From positions 1-38,055 of the forward strand of contig SUVN01000021.1 of the NCBI GenBank assembly GCA_015061985.1: a stretch of DNA of 38,055 nt. The letters run 5' to 3'. A program made the position numbers and the translations under genes. Below are positions 24,911 through 32,549 of the stretch, one piece after another. Every line of letters begins with the position of its first letter. Within the stretch, counting starts at the first letter, position 1. The DNA comes from Akkermansiaceae bacterium. Lineage in GTDB: Bacteria; Verrucomicrobiota; Verrucomicrobiia; Verrucomicrobiales; Akkermansiaceae. The notes beneath the pieces are model-generated. The model did not search any database, was not told the DNA's origin, and worked only from the letters and a program-made list of their open reading frames with translations.

Positions 24911-25924
24911 ATGCGCGGATTTCTCCCATGCCTGTCAATGGCCGCACTGCTGGGCAGCGCGGTCACGGCAGCACCGGTTCAGGTGGGCACCTTTCCGGCC
25001 AAAATCGTGCCGGAGCAGGTGGCTACCCTGCCGCTGGAGCGCGGCATCGTGAGCGATTTAGCCACCCCGGGTGAACCGCGCAAACGCGGTGACGTGCTGG
25101 CCGTCCTCAACAAGGAACAAATGGCTCAGGAACGCGAGGAAATGGAGCTCAAGCTCGCCCGCGACCGCATGAGCCGCAAGGATGAAATCCGCAAACTGGA
25201 GGCTCAGCGGCGTAAAATTGTCTTCTATCTGGGCCTCTCGAACAGCGAGCGCCGCTATGCCCGAGCCACAGGCAGCGAAAACGACCTGCCGCCCTCTGAG
25301 GAGACGCTGGCAGACATCGATGAACGCATCACCCTGCTGAAGCGGGAGGTGGAGAGCATGGCGCGCATCCGCAACAATGAGCTGACGCGTAAGCACGCCC
25401 GCAACACCCTGCGCATGCCTTTCGACGGGCGGGTGCAATACCACTTCACCCTGCCGGAGAACACCGCCGAACCGTTCGAATACAACGCCACCGGCTCCCT
25501 CCCCTTTGCCACCATCTGCGATGACTCCGCATTCTACATCACGCTGAACATTTCCCGTGCGGAGCTGACGCAGCTGCCGGAGCAGCAGTTCCAGGTACTC
25601 ATCAGCCTGCCCGAAGGCCGCGAGCTGCGCGGTGAGTTCTCCCACCGCCGCGTGGAGCAGGGTAATGGCGGCGATTTGCTCGTCTACTTCTTCCGCATCC
25701 CGGAAAAAGACCACGAGCGCGCCTTCAGCATGCTGGGCAGCAATGCCCGCGCAACGCTCATCTTCAACGCGCCGGACGGCACCATGGAACTCGATAAGGG
25801 TGAGCTGGCGCGGCATCCGGCCGCTGCCGATTGCCGGAATTGGGAAGAGCTGATACAGAAACTCTACCCGGAGTACCACCTCATCCTCATCAGCGAACGC
25901 CAAATCCTCATCCGTCCGCGCTGA
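24911..25924 (+). CDS. Periplasmic adaptor (membrane fusion) protein of an ABC exporter
   Basis: The 337 residues begin with a signal peptide (MRGFLPCLSMAALLGSAVTA). A split lipoyl-like hairpin domain (about 25-70, and resuming at LRMPFDGRVQY near 172-182) flanks a helical hairpin rich in Glu, Arg and Lys (about 68-165). A beta-barrel-like part follows (about 200-290) and a short C-terminal domain. This is the HlyD/MacA layout, although the sequence is divergent. It is followed after 2 bp by an ABC ATPase and a permease, together a MacAB-like set; no outer-membrane channel gene is adjacent. Substrate unknown. Confidence 0.78.
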   Translation: MRGFLPCLSMAALLGSAVTAAPVQVGTFPAKIVPEQVATLPLERGIVSDLATPGEPRKRGDVLAVLNKEQMAQEREEMELKLARDRMSRKDEIRKLEAQRRKIVFYLGLSNSERRYARATGSENDLPPSEETLADIDERITLLKREVESMARIRNNELTRKHARNTLRMPFDGRVQYHFTLPENTAEPFEYNATGSLPFATICDDSAFYITLNISRAELTQLPEQQFQVLISLPEGRELRGEFSHRRVEQGNGGDLLVYFFRIPEKDHERAFSMLGSNARATLIFNAPDGTMELDKGELARHPAAADCRNWEELIQKLYPEYHLILISERQILIRPR

Positions 25925-25926
25925 AC

Positions 25927-26559
25927 ATGAACCTGACCTGCCGCAACATCTGCTTTTCCTACCTGCGAAACGTCCCGGTTCTGGAGGACTTTTCCCATGT
26001 ATTCCGTCCCGGTATCACTATTCTGAAAGGCTATTCCGGCTCCGGCAAGACGACGCTGCTCAAGCTGCTGGCCGGTTACCTGAAAGCCCGCTCCGGCAGC
26101 ATCGAAACACCCACGGGCAACAAAGTCACCGGGCGCCGCTACCGCCGACAGGACGTGGCCTACATGTTCCAGGGTATCAACCTGCTGCCGCTCATGAGCG
26201 TGGAGCGCAACCTGCGGCTCGCGGCAGAGATGGCCGCCCTGCCCGGCAAACAGTGGAAGCCCCGCTGCGAAACCCTCCTGCGCGATTTGGGGTTGGAGGA
26301 ACTGCGCCACCGCCGCGCCGACAAGCTTTCCGGCGGTCAGGCTCAGCGGGCAGCCCTGGCTCGCACGCTGATGAAGGATGCGCCCACCATCCTGCTGGAT
26401 GAGCCCACCTCCGGACTGGATGACAGCAACACCAACATCATCCGCAAGCTGATTCAGCAGGATGCCTCCAACCGCATCTGCATCATCAGCACCCACGACA
26501 GCCGCCTCTTTGACCTGGCAGATGATCTCATTGATTTCGACACTCCTGTATCTTGCTAA
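25927..26559 (+). CDS. ABC transporter ATP-binding protein (LolD/MacB type)
   Basis: Energy unit of the export set. The 210 residues show Walker A GYSGSGKTT (about 35-43), Q-loop FQGINLL, signature LSGGQAQRAALARTL, Walker B TILLDEPTSGLD and switch His in ISTHD. Short length and motif style place it with the LolD/MacB/FtsE group that works with FtsX-type permeases. It starts 2 bp after the adaptor gene and overlaps the permease gene by 38 bp. Confidence 0.92.
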   Translation: MNLTCRNICFSYLRNVPVLEDFSHVFRPGITILKGYSGSGKTTLLKLLAGYLKARSGSIETPTGNKVTGRRYRRQDVAYMFQGINLLPLMSVERNLRLAAEMAALPGKQWKPRCETLLRDLGLEELRHRRADKLSGGQAQRAALARTLMKDAPTILLDEPTSGLDDSNTNIIRKLIQQDASNRICIISTHDSRLFDLADDLIDFDTPVSC

Positions 26560-27685
26560 AGATACACTGCACCGCTGGCTTTCGCGGCTCTCCAGCCCGC
26601 TGGCGCGCGTGCTCGTGGTGTTCTTTCTGTCGCTCTGTGCCCTCTTTTTCCTGGGAACCTATGTCATCTCCGTCAACATGGTGCGCGACAGGATTCTGGC
26701 AGAGGGCGGTGATACGGTGCATGCGCTCGTCTCCCCGGAACACGGCGGCAGCTTCCACGTGCCCGGCCAATCCGAGCTGAGCAACTGGCTGCAGGCCGAT
26801 TCCTGGAATCTGCTGGTGGTGGGAAGCGCCCGCACCTCCGACCGCAGCTCCGTCACCATTTATACCACCGATTTCGGCCGATACGGGCAGCTGCTGCCCC
26901 TCATGGCGCAGAACGGCAGCCCCACACTGGTCTGCCCGGCAGAGGGCAGCGACAGCTTCCCGGAGGGACTCATGGATATCAGCACCGGCGGTCGCCACAG
27001 CAGCACCCACACCGTCAGCGTGCGGCATCTCCCCGCCGACCACCCGTTGGCACGCACACTGAAACGCGGCGGACTGCTCCTCTCTCCGGAGGATGCGGTG
27101 GCCCTCGTGGGCGAAGAGCGCCTGCAACAGGCCACCCGCCAGATTCTGCTGAAAGTACACCGACTGAACAGTGCTGATGATATCCGCCGCGTGGAGCACT
27201 ACCTCCGGAATCTCATCCGGCTGGAAGGCGCGCACGGCAACGTGTCCTCTGCCGTACGCCTGCTGGAGCAAATGGATATCGTTCTGAGCAACCAGATGCA
27301 ATGCCGCGCGGGATTCTGTCTGGGAATCGTCCTCATTGTCGGAATCCTGCTCACCTCTCTGGCCGGCATGGAATACCGCCAGAACGAATACATCTATACC
27401 CTCATGAAGAGCTTCGGCATTCACCCCATGCTGCTGGTGTGGAGCTTCCTCTGCGAAAACCTCCTGCTGGTGGCGCTCTCGTTCGCCGCAGCCTTTGCCG
27501 TCTTCATGCACAGTCAGGATATCATCCTCACCCAGTTCTTCAAACTGAGTGAGTACCGACTCAGCGCCACAGAAATCATGCCGGAAATCCGGCTCATCAG
27601 CGCGGCGCTTCTTCTCTGCGTGCTGGTTTCTTCCCTGCCCATCATCGTGGCCGCCAACCGCGAAATCGGCCGCGTCCTCAAGTAG
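26522..27685 (+). CDS. ABC transporter permease, FtsX/MacB-like
   Basis: The 387 residues have the MacB/FtsX layout: one N-terminal membrane span (about 27-50), a large periplasmic domain (about 52-275) and three C-terminal spans (near 282-300, 318-345 and 360-380). The motif MEYRQNEYIYTLMKSFGIHP between spans 2 and 3 corresponds to the RxxEIgilkalGa-type coupling segment. The ATG at 26522 lies inside the ATPase gene (38-bp overlap). Probably exports a lipid, peptide or lipoprotein-like substrate, or transmits a mechanical signal; this cannot be decided from sequence. Confidence 0.82.
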   Translation: MISLISTLLYLAKDTLHRWLSRLSSPLARVLVVFFLSLCALFFLGTYVISVNMVRDRILAEGGDTVHALVSPEHGGSFHVPGQSELSNWLQADSWNLLVVGSARTSDRSSVTIYTTDFGRYGQLLPLMAQNGSPTLVCPAEGSDSFPEGLMDISTGGRHSSTHTVSVRHLPADHPLARTLKRGGLLLSPEDAVALVGEERLQQATRQILLKVHRLNSADDIRRVEHYLRNLIRLEGAHGNVSSAVRLLEQMDIVLSNQMQCRAGFCLGIVLIVGILLTSLAGMEYRQNEYIYTLMKSFGIHPMLLVWSFLCENLLLVALSFAAAFAVFMHSQDIILTQFFKLSEYRLSATEIMPEIRLISAALLLCVLVSSLPIIVAANREIGRVLK

Positions 27686-27733
27686 GAAAAGTTCCTTTCT
27701 CTGTCAGCTTTTTGTTACAGATGTAATTTTAGC

Positions 27734-27761
27734 TTGAATCCCCGCATTTTTGTGCTAGAAA
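27734..27761 (+). promoter_or_regulatory. Promoter of the DUF6941-like gene
   Basis: TTGAAT (27734-27739), a 16-bp spacer and TAGAAA (27756-27761) with TG one base before the -10 (extended). The leader to the ATG at 27821 is about 50 nt and AT-rich. Confidence 0.65.
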
Positions 27762-27820
27762 TAGCATATCTTTTCCCTTTAAAGGGCTTTTATCACCTCA
27801 TTAAACAACAATATAATACC

Positions 27821-28237
27821 ATGGATATCCAAGTTGCAGTCCTTTGCGACTACGCCGCCGATTATCAGGGCAAGCTCTGCGTGCAGGGTGCCTTCGATAC
27901 TCTCTTCGCCCGTCAGTTCCCCGTCATCCACCCCTCCTGCGCTCTGGCTCTCCGCCTCTGCATGACCCCCGAGGATGCCGGTGACCACAAGCTCGGCATC
28001 GCCATCGTGGACGAAGACGGCACTCCCCTCGACAAGGAGCGCATGCCCATCGTGGGTGACCTTAAGGTGGCTCTTCCCGAAGGCGCTGCTTTCCTGACCC
28101 GCAACCTCATCATGAACTTCCAGGGCCTTCGCTTCGAGAAGACCGGCAACTACAGCATCGACATCACCCTTGATGGCGAGCTCGTGCAGCGCACTCCCCT
28201 GCGCCTCGTTCAGGTTGCTCAGCCCGACCAGCAGTAA
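27821..28237 (+). CDS. Small conserved hypothetical protein (DUF6941-like)
   Basis: The 138 residues start MDIQVAVLCDYAADYQGKL and continue with QGAFDTLFARQFPVIHP, ALALRL, LGIAIVDEDG and the C-terminal RTPLRLVQV. This pattern, predicted as mainly beta-strand, resembles a family of uncharacterised cytoplasmic proteins (DUF6941); the family name is from memory and only moderately certain. No signal peptide or membrane span is present. The gene stands alone with its own extended -10 promoter and the strongest terminator of the window. Its codons favour C-ending forms (CTC, ATC, GAC), consistent with high expression. The in-frame start at 27734 is rejected because it lies in the promoter. Confidence 0.75.
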   Translation: MDIQVAVLCDYAADYQGKLCVQGAFDTLFARQFPVIHPSCALALRLCMTPEDAGDHKLGIAIVDEDGTPLDKERMPIVGDLKVALPEGAAFLTRNLIMNFQGLRFEKTGNYSIDITLDGELVQRTPLRLVQVAQPDQQ

Positions 28238-28259
28238 TAGTTGCTGTCATTCGTTTTGT

Positions 28260-28302
28260 AAAAGTCTCTTCTGCCGTCCGGCAGAAGAGACTTTTTTTTA
28301 CA
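28260..28302. terminator. Strong terminator, possibly bidirectional
   Basis: A perfect 16-bp stem pairs 28260-28275 with 28280-28295 across a GTCC loop. On the plus strand it runs into a T-run, ending the DUF6941-like gene. On the minus strand the stem ends in TTTTACAAAACG, which could serve the convergent Sel1 gene at 28308. Confidence 0.9.
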
Positions 28303-28307
28303 AACGC

Positions 28308-28727
28308 TCACCTCCTGCGGCGGGCAAGATTCAGCAGGGCAGTATAGGCACGTTTCTCTCCGCAGGCAGCGGCCTTGCGATACCAGTAGGCGGCCAGCTC
28401 CGCACTGCGGGGAGCGCCAAGGCCCTGCTCAAAACAATCGCCCAGTTTCAACGCCGCAGCGGCATGCCCCCTCCCGGCTGCAGATTCCAGGCAGCTGACC
28501 CCGCCGGATGGGTCGCGGCGGCAGCCAAGGCCCTTCAGATAGCATTTGCCCAGCCAATAGAGCGCATCCGTATCCCCCGCTCGGGCGGCGACATCGAACC
28601 ACTCGACCGCCTCCTCAAAGTTGCGCCCCTCACCGCGCCCGCGAATCAGGCGCTTCGCCAGCTGCATACACGCGGTCACATCACCTGCTGCTGCCCGTGC
28701 TCGCAAATCTGTCATCATGATTGCCAT
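28308..28727 (-). CDS. Sel1-like repeat protein
   Basis: The 139 residues contain about three Sel1 repeats (helix pairs with the A-x-x-x-LG-x-x-Y/C-x-x-G pattern): around AVEWFDVAARAGDTDALYWLGKCY, then GVSCLESAAGRGHAAAALKLGDC, then AAYWYRKAAACGEKRAYTALL. Sel1 repeats are protein-binding scaffolds. No signal peptide, so cytoplasmic. Its ATG overlaps the permease stop by one base (TGATG), so it is co-translated with it. Alternative starts are two ATGs 3-4 codons in. Partner unknown. Confidence 0.85.
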   Translation of the reverse strand: MAIMMTDLRARAAAGDVTACMQLAKRLIRGRGEGRNFEEAVEWFDVAARAGDTDALYWLGKCYLKGLGCRRDPSGGVSCLESAAGRGHAAAALKLGDCFEQGLGAPRSAELAAYWYRKAAACGEKRAYTALLNLARRRR

Positions 28728-29641
28728 CAGAATTCCTTGCGGCTGAAAATCCAGGTGGCAGTCACCACATGCAGCATCAGATACCCCAGCGCTATCACCG
28801 CCAGCGTCCCCAGTGCCGCCCAGGAAAGCGGAGCTCCGGCAGATGCTGTATCTGCCACGGCAAAGAGGCTGAAATCCGGCAGCAGCACACTGCAGATCGT
28901 CTCCACGCCGCGCATGAGGGCAGATGTGCCCTGCCCCGCCGTCAGCGATATGAACAGCGAGCTCTGAAACATCCCGACAAAATAACCGCCCAATCCGAAA
29001 ATGATACTCACGATACTACCACTCGTACAGCAGGAAATCAGCAGCGTAAAGCCCGTCAGCACCACATACCCGAGCAGGGAGGCCAGTATGCCGCGCTGCA
29101 GATTCCAGCTGTTGCCGGCGGCACTCACCTGCTCCAGATAGGGGCGCATCTCCTCCGCCGTGTAGCCATGAGCCGTCAGCGCTGTCGTCAGCTCTGTGGC
29201 AATACTCGCCCCGCGCACGTGCAACAGCACACTCATCAACCCGTCCATGAGTCCCAGCATCAGCACCAGCAGGGCCACGACCCCCAGCGCCTTGCCCAGC
29301 AGGTAATCAAAGCGCGGCACAGGCTTGCACAATATGGTGTACAGAATACGATCCTCCGTATCGCGGGGAATCAGCAGCGCAGTTGCTGCCACACAAAAAA
29401 TCAAGCCGAAGAGGTGCATGCAGCCCAGACAGACATCTTTCAGAAACTGGAGCTGAGCCACGCCCTGATACTCCACGCTGATATTCTCCTGATACGGCAC
29501 AAATTGCAGCGCCAGAAACAGCACCGCCACCACCGCCGGCACCAGAAAAAGACGCATTCGCACCAGCTGCGTCAGCGTCACCCCTGCCACCGCCGCCACA
29601 CGGGCAGGCATCCGCAACACACCTGTGAGCAAGCCTCCCAT
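28727..29641 (-). CDS. ABC-2 type transporter permease
   Basis: The 304-residue form (ATG at 29641) is chosen because GGGGGAG lies 5 nt upstream, one of the few real Shine-Dalgarno sites here; a TTG at 29668 would add nine residues. About six membrane spans are visible, with an amphipathic segment PRDTEDRILYTILCKPVPRF after the second span, typical of ABC-2 permeases, where the coupling helix lies. A periplasmic loop spans about 150-190. No ATPase gene is adjacent, so the partner must be encoded elsewhere. Middle gene of a three-gene minus-strand operon. Confidence 0.8.
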   Translation of the reverse strand: MGGLLTGVLRMPARVAAVAGVTLTQLVRMRLFLVPAVVAVLFLALQFVPYQENISVEYQGVAQLQFLKDVCLGCMHLFGLIFCVAATALLIPRDTEDRILYTILCKPVPRFDYLLGKALGVVALLVLMLGLMDGLMSVLLHVRGASIATELTTALTAHGYTAEEMRPYLEQVSAAGNSWNLQRGILASLLGYVVLTGFTLLISCCTSGSIVSIIFGLGGYFVGMFQSSLFISLTAGQGTSALMRGVETICSVLLPDFSLFAVADTASAGAPLSWAALGTLAVIALGYLMLHVVTATWIFSRKEF

Positions 29642-29671
29642 GTGACTCCCCCTCTGCGGGTTTTCCAATAC

Positions 29672-30043
29672 TTACTTGCGGGCAGCATGCTCGCCGTCAT
29701 CAATCAGCTGCCAGAACGAGCGGGAGTTACCCAGCGACACGTCCTCGGAATCCCCCCCCATGCCGGAGCGGAAGAGGAAATCCTTCAGCGAGTCAGCATG
29801 CAGCACACGCTGCACCACCACCGTCTCCTCATTCTCCACCGTGAAGTATATGCGGTAATCCTGAGAGCGGAAGCGGTAGATACGGCGGCCATTGCGCTCC
29901 ACCACGCCAAAACGGGAATCCGACGGATTATCCTTCAGACAATCCGCATCCACCTGAAAGCCGTTGAACAACTGCAACAACTCCAGAGCAGGAATGGCAG
30001 AAACCTCTGCCGCACTGATTTCATTAAAAGCAATCTGATGCAC
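29672..30043 (-). CDS. Hypothetical protein with RelE/ParE-like core
   Basis: From the GTG at 30043 it has 123 residues. The segment RIYRFRSQDYRIYFTVENEETVVVQRVLHADSLKDFL (in pieces: YRFRSQDYRIYF, then VVVQRVLHADSLKDFL) resembles the beta-sheet core and C-terminal end of RelE/ParE-superfamily proteins. The N-terminal 50 and C-terminal 30 residues are not typical, and no antitoxin gene is adjacent, so a toxin function is not claimed. The longer in-frame version (to 30172) would begin inside the terminator of the upstream gene and run through the promoter; it is rejected. First gene of an operon with an ABC-2 permease. Confidence 0.65.
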   Translation of the reverse strand: MHQIAFNEISAAEVSAIPALELLQLFNGFQVDADCLKDNPSDSRFGVVERNGRRIYRFRSQDYRIYFTVENEETVVVQRVLHADSLKDFLFRSGMGGDSEDVSLGNSRSFWQLIDDGEHAARK

Positions 30044-30049
30044 GGGGTG

Positions 30050-30078
30050 ACTATACTCTACCACAACCCATTTAGCAA
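30050..30078 (-). promoter_or_regulatory. Promoter, predicted leaderless
   Basis: On the minus strand TTGCTA (30073-30078), a 17-bp spacer and TATAGT (30050-30055). The -10 ends 6 nt before the GTG at 30043. Drives the RelE/ParE-like, permease and Sel1 genes. Confidence 0.7.
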
Positions 30079-30151
30079 GCAAAATGTGCGTTCTCCTCCA
30101 CACTCCCCCAAGCGTTCGCATGCGCCCTGATTTTTTAACATCTGAAAATTC

Positions 30152-30188
30152 AAAATCCCCGGTGGTATACATACCGACCGGGGATTTT
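30152..30188 (-). terminator. Terminator of the Aas-like gene
   Basis: A 12-bp perfect stem pairs 30152-30163 with 30177-30188; the loop itself contains the inverted repeat GGTAT/ATACC (30164-30175). On the minus strand it ends in ATTTTGAATTTT. Confidence 0.75.
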
Positions 30189-30211
30189 CTGATGACATAC
30201 GGCGGGTGCCG

Positions 30212-32410
30212 TCAGGCATCGTTCTGGAGAGCTTCCTCTGCCAGCATGCGGCAGGAGCGCAAATCAAGCTTGCCCGTGGGCAGCGTGGGGATGGATTCCA
30301 CGGGTACCACGTACTTGGGAGCCCAGAGGTTCGGGATATTGTGAGAAGCCAGAGCTGCACGAATTTCGGCCAGAATGGCCTTTTCCTCAGAGGAGCGCTG
30401 GTGCTGCGGCAGGGCAGAGAGGAGGACGAGAGCCTCACCCTTCTGCTCGTCAGAGATGCCGGTCACGGCAATCTGTACCCCCTCCTCAGCAGCGGGGTCA
30501 ATGTGCAGCGCCTCGCAAATGGCCTGCTCCACGCCTTCGTGGGGGACCATCTCGCCGCCCACCTTGGAGAAGCGGGAAAGGCGACCACCCAGCGTGATGA
30601 AGCCGTTGAGGTCCAGAGAACCGATATCGCCCGTCTTGAACCAGCCATCGCGGAACAGCTCGGAGTTCATCTCTTCCTTACCCACGTAACCGTTGAAAAT
30701 GTTGGCTCCCTTGAGCCAGATCATGCCGCGCTCAGAGAGCGGAATCTCACGGGTATCATCATCCAGATCCGTCACACGCACGGCAATGCCGGGCAGCGGG
30801 GCACCGATACTGCGCTTCACCGTACCGGGCACATAGAAAGCAGAACCGGGAACGGCGGGAGCATCCACCATGTTCACAGAGCAAACGGGAGCAGCCTCGG
30901 TAAGCCCATAGCCCTCCAGCAGTTCCACGCCAAAGCGCTCCTTGAACTCACGCTCCAGGTCAGGCTGCAGCTTCTCTGCACCCACGATGAAGTTGCGTAC
31001 GCTCTTGAAGGTGTCTTCCTTGGCACGGCGCAGCATGGCACGCGCAAAGGTGGGAGTGGAGCACACGAGGGTGATGCCGTACTTCTCTATCAAATCACAG
31101 AGGCTGCGGGCATCCGTCGGGTTCGGGTAGGACACCACGGGATAGCCGGTCAGCATCGGCAGGAACATGGTCACGGTCACCCCGAAGCTGTGGAAGATGG
31201 GCAGACTGCCCAGGAATACCTCATCCTTCAAATCCAGACGGCTGGCACACTGAGCCACGTTGGCCAGCACCATGCGGTGGGTCAGCACCACACCCTTGGG
31301 CTCGCCGGAGGAACCACTGGTGAAGAGCATCACGCATTCATCGTTGTTGCGGCGGGCATCCGTATCAAAGCGCTTGCAGATGAAGTTCGCCGGTGCCAGC
31401 TTGGCCATCAGCACGTTGGCGATGAGCTTCTTCTTATCCAGTCCGCTCAGCAGGTCTTCCACATAGATGCACTGCTCATGCGGCGGCCAGGGGAAGGCTT
31501 CCAGCTTCTGGCGGAACTTGCGAGCCGTAATGAAAGTCTTCAGCCCGGCCTGACGCACGGTGCTCTCAAAGGCGGCCTTAGAGGAGGCGTAGTTGATGAG
31601 CACGGGAGTCACCCCGGCCAACAGACAGGAAAGCGTACCAATCACACCACCGGCACCGGGCGGCAGGATGACACCCACACGAGCCTCCCCGCGCTTCTTC
31701 AGCATGGGAGCCACGGTCATGGCTACACCCAGAGCCTTGAAGAACGGCAGCTCCGCACCGGTCATGCCATCAATGATATTCACCTTGCCATTGGCACGCA
31801 TGCTCCTGACCACGGCAGAGGTCACGGAACCGCAGAGCTGCGGACAGGCTCCAAAGAGCTCCGCACTCTTGCTCATCCAGGCGGAAAGAACGCGCTCGCC
31901 GGTGCGGGGACCGGGATGCAGCTGCGGCAAGATACACAATTCCTCGCGGCAGGGCTGGCCGTTATCATCGCGGAAGAGCCCGTTCAGATTCTCCGTGTAA
32001 TATCCCAGAAACACAGGAATGGGGGAAATATGCAGACTGCCCACGGCAGAAAGGAACGGCGAGGGCACATCTGCCAGCGTGCCGCGGCACTTGGCCACCT
32101 GCCCCGGCAGGAACACCACGCTCTTGCCCTCTGCCATGCGATCCAGAATCTGTTCGCGAACGCGGCGGGAGGTTGTGTTGCGGAAATCAAAGTATTCGAT
32201 GTCTACCTTCTTCTTTTGCAGGTAGTCCATAATCTCCGGCGCAGGCGGGAATGTGGAGTCCACCAGATAGCAAACCTGATTATTGAGAAGATGATGCAGC
32301 GCCTTGCCCGCCGCCACGCTCAGGCGGTTGGGCATGTAGAACGCAGGACTCTTCACATTTTCCTGTCCGCTGACATTCAGCGGATTGTTCAGAACGGGGA
32401 GAATAGCCAT
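30212..32410 (-). CDS. Aas-like acyl-CoA/acyl-ACP synthetase with degenerate acyltransferase domain
   Basis: The 732 residues resemble E. coli Aas, a fusion of a PlsC-type acyltransferase with an AMP-forming fatty acid ligase. The C-terminal part (about 190-732) is a complete adenylation domain: TSGSSGEPKG at 364-373, GYGLTEAAPV, WFKTGDIG and the terminal Lys in PTGKLDL. It should activate fatty acids. In the N-terminal part, PNRLSVAAG (27-35) aligns with the Aas segment PNHVSFIDG, so the HX4D His and Asp are Arg29 and Ala34. The FPEGR motif is LPGQV (101-105). Acyl transfer by this domain is therefore unlikely. The ATG at 32410 is chosen; the longer frame to 32467 crosses the promoter and a terminator. 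Confidence 0.85.
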   Translation of the reverse strand: MAILPVLNNPLNVSGQENVKSPAFYMPNRLSVAAGKALHHLLNNQVCYLVDSTFPPAPEIMDYLQKKKVDIEYFDFRNTTSRRVREQILDRMAEGKSVVFLPGQVAKCRGTLADVPSPFLSAVGSLHISPIPVFLGYYTENLNGLFRDDNGQPCREELCILPQLHPGPRTGERVLSAWMSKSAELFGACPQLCGSVTSAVVRSMRANGKVNIIDGMTGAELPFFKALGVAMTVAPMLKKRGEARVGVILPPGAGGVIGTLSCLLAGVTPVLINYASSKAAFESTVRQAGLKTFITARKFRQKLEAFPWPPHEQCIYVEDLLSGLDKKKLIANVLMAKLAPANFICKRFDTDARRNNDECVMLFTSGSSGEPKGVVLTHRMVLANVAQCASRLDLKDEVFLGSLPIFHSFGVTVTMFLPMLTGYPVVSYPNPTDARSLCDLIEKYGITLVCSTPTFARAMLRRAKEDTFKSVRNFIVGAEKLQPDLEREFKERFGVELLEGYGLTEAAPVCSVNMVDAPAVPGSAFYVPGTVKRSIGAPLPGIAVRVTDLDDDTREIPLSERGMIWLKGANIFNGYVGKEEMNSELFRDGWFKTGDIGSLDLNGFITLGGRLSRFSKVGGEMVPHEGVEQAICEALHIDPAAEEGVQIAVTGISDEQKGEALVLLSALPQHQRSSEEKAILAEIRAALASHNIPNLWAPKYVVPVESIPTLPTGKLDLRSCRMLAEEALQNDA

Positions 32411-32426
32411 AATGTTTGATGTAAAA

Positions 32427-32455
32427 ATTGTATCAGGGTCACTAAAAAGACCACC
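32427..32455 (-). promoter_or_regulatory. Promoter of the Aas-like gene
   Basis: On the minus strand an extended -10, TGATACAAT (hexamer 32427-32432). The -35 position (32450-32455, GGTGGT) is poor and lies inside the terminator stem of the gene before. The leader would be only about 10 nt. Confidence 0.5.
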
Positions 32456-32478
32456 CGCTGATGTCAAACGGGTGGTCT
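32443..32478 (-). terminator. Terminator of the outer-membrane protein gene
   Basis: A 10-bp stem pairs 32448-32457 with 32469-32478, followed on the minus strand by TTTTT. The mirrored A and T runs would also allow use from the plus strand. Confidence 0.8.
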
Positions 32479-32549
32479 CTTTTTACCCGCAGGTATATTG
32501 TAACATATAACCTGCCATTTTCCAGTAAATTCTTACTGTTTTCAGTTAT

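Noticed and set aside
23361..24947. 528-codon open frame opposite dnaX, minus strand
   Set aside because: Rich in Gly, His and Arg without family motifs; it is a shadow of the GC-rich dnaX coding frame.
29672..30043. A type II toxin-antitoxin pair
   Set aside because: Only a partial RelE/ParE-like core is seen, and the adjacent genes are a permease and a terminator, not an antitoxin.
30044..30172. N-terminal extension of the RelE/ParE-like protein
   Set aside because: It would start inside the terminator hairpin of the neighbouring gene and cross the TATAGT promoter.
30206..32419. 737-codon open frame opposite the Aas-like gene
   Set aside because: Low-complexity His/Gly/Gln composition and no motifs; the minus strand carries all conserved adenylation motifs.
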